A DNA stretch of 64,000 nucleotides, taken from positions 124,001 through 188,000 of the forward strand of contig CAJXNY010000003.1 in the NCBI GenBank assembly GCA_913057435.1. The letters are read 5' to 3'. Positions 63,683 through 64,000 of this stretch are shown in pieces (within the stretch, counting starts at the first letter, position 1; each line of letters opens with the position of its first letter). The notes under the pieces were generated by a model. The model made no database searches. It was not told the origin of the DNA and saw only the letters and a program-made list of their open reading frames with translations. Origin of the DNA: an uncultured Oceanospirillaceae bacterium (GTDB taxonomy: Bacteria > Pseudomonadota > Gammaproteobacteria > Pseudomonadales > Balneatricaceae). The position numbers and the translations under genes are program-made.

Positions 63683-64000
63683 TCAGACATTCAACTTCAC
63701 CACCCGTACTGCCAGATCAATCATAATCACTTCAACCGCTTTCACGCCGGGGTAATTCACAGACACCTGCTTATACCAGTGGTCTTTCAGCACACCCGCC
63801 AGATCACCGAGGCCCACGCGACAATCATTGATTTCTCTCTTCTTATCATAAGCATACTGGGATACCAGTAATAGAACCCCATATTCTGCATTTTCTTCCC
63901 GCAGATAATCGCCCACCAGCTGTTTGCCCAACGCGTCGCAAAGCTGATTCCCTGACCAGTCTTTGTCCAGCAACTTCAATTCGATAGGCAATGGTGATGG
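63683..64000 (-). CDS. Unidentified protein, C-terminal part (cut by right edge)
   Basis: The reading frame stays open to the window edge (...PSPLPIELKLLDKDW), so the true start lies outside. The visible 105 residues contain P-I-E-L-K followed by a LCDALGKQLVGDYLRE helix and AEYGVLLLVSQ. A short acidic-x-Lys motif on a strand followed by such a helix recalls PD-(D/E)xK-type nuclease ends of some defence proteins, but this is only a resemblance. Confidence 0.55.
   Translation of the reverse strand, partial: PSPLPIELKLLDKDWSGNQLCDALGKQLVGDYLREENAEYGVLLLVSQYAYDKKREINDCRVGLGDLAGVLKDHWYKQVSVNYPGVKAVEVIMIDLAVRVVKLNV

Overview
The window looks like chromosome of a marine-type Gammaproteobacterium. 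Gene families and mostly mid-50s GC point to something near the Oceanospirillaceae, but this placement is inference: no rRNA or other phylogenetic marker is present. No tRNA, rRNA, CRISPR array, transposase or integrase was seen.

Layout. 1-5.2 kb: start of penicillin-binding protein 1C, translationally coupled to a periplasmic alpha-2-macroglobulin (both minus). 5.4-9.3 kb: small exported protein, YfcG-type glutathione transferase, and a coupled DUF1611/amino-acid racemase pair. 9.6-10.9 kb: AT-rich FliB-type flagellin lysine methylase with no flagellar genes nearby. 11-13.3 kb: sulfite dehydrogenase operon with three c-type cytochromes. 13.7-17.2 kb: LysE exporter, lipoprotein, and a cysteine-free 594-residue repeat protein of unknown function. 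17.3-22.7 kb: AraC regulator divergent from an IorAB-type molybdenum hydroxylase with its XdhC and MocA maturation factors. 22.8-23.7 kb: FMN riboswitch and ribB.

The centre (23.8-50.8 kb) is dominated by a large direct duplication. About 8,879 bp (23815-32693) recur without any difference I could see at 41953-50831, a constant offset of 18,138. Each copy carries a divergent CsrA-domain protein with an extra C-terminal domain, two AT-rich membrane-protein genes, a GyrI-like protein, a CitA/CitB-type two-component system and a TctCBA tricarboxylate transporter. Both ends of the duplicated block lie inside members of a ~260-bp intergenic repeat family (called R here) that has strong internal inverted repeats; five full copies and one truncated copy are present. 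Between the two blocks lie a DUF2975/Xre pair, a tpm/MerR pair, a decayed third copy of part of the module, a type II Zorya anti-phage system (zorA-zorB-zorE) and three exported-protein genes. The defence system is therefore flanked by long direct repeats that could delete or amplify it.

50.9-64 kb: zinc-less alcohol dehydrogenase/quinone reductase, a TetR-HlyD-RND efflux operon, a tandem REP-like repeat, a YdhR monooxygenase operon with a divergent LysR gene, a DJ-1/PfpI protein with another divergent LysR gene, a HupE/UreJ metal-transport cluster, a truncated MAPEG remnant and the C-terminus of an unidentified protein running off the right edge.
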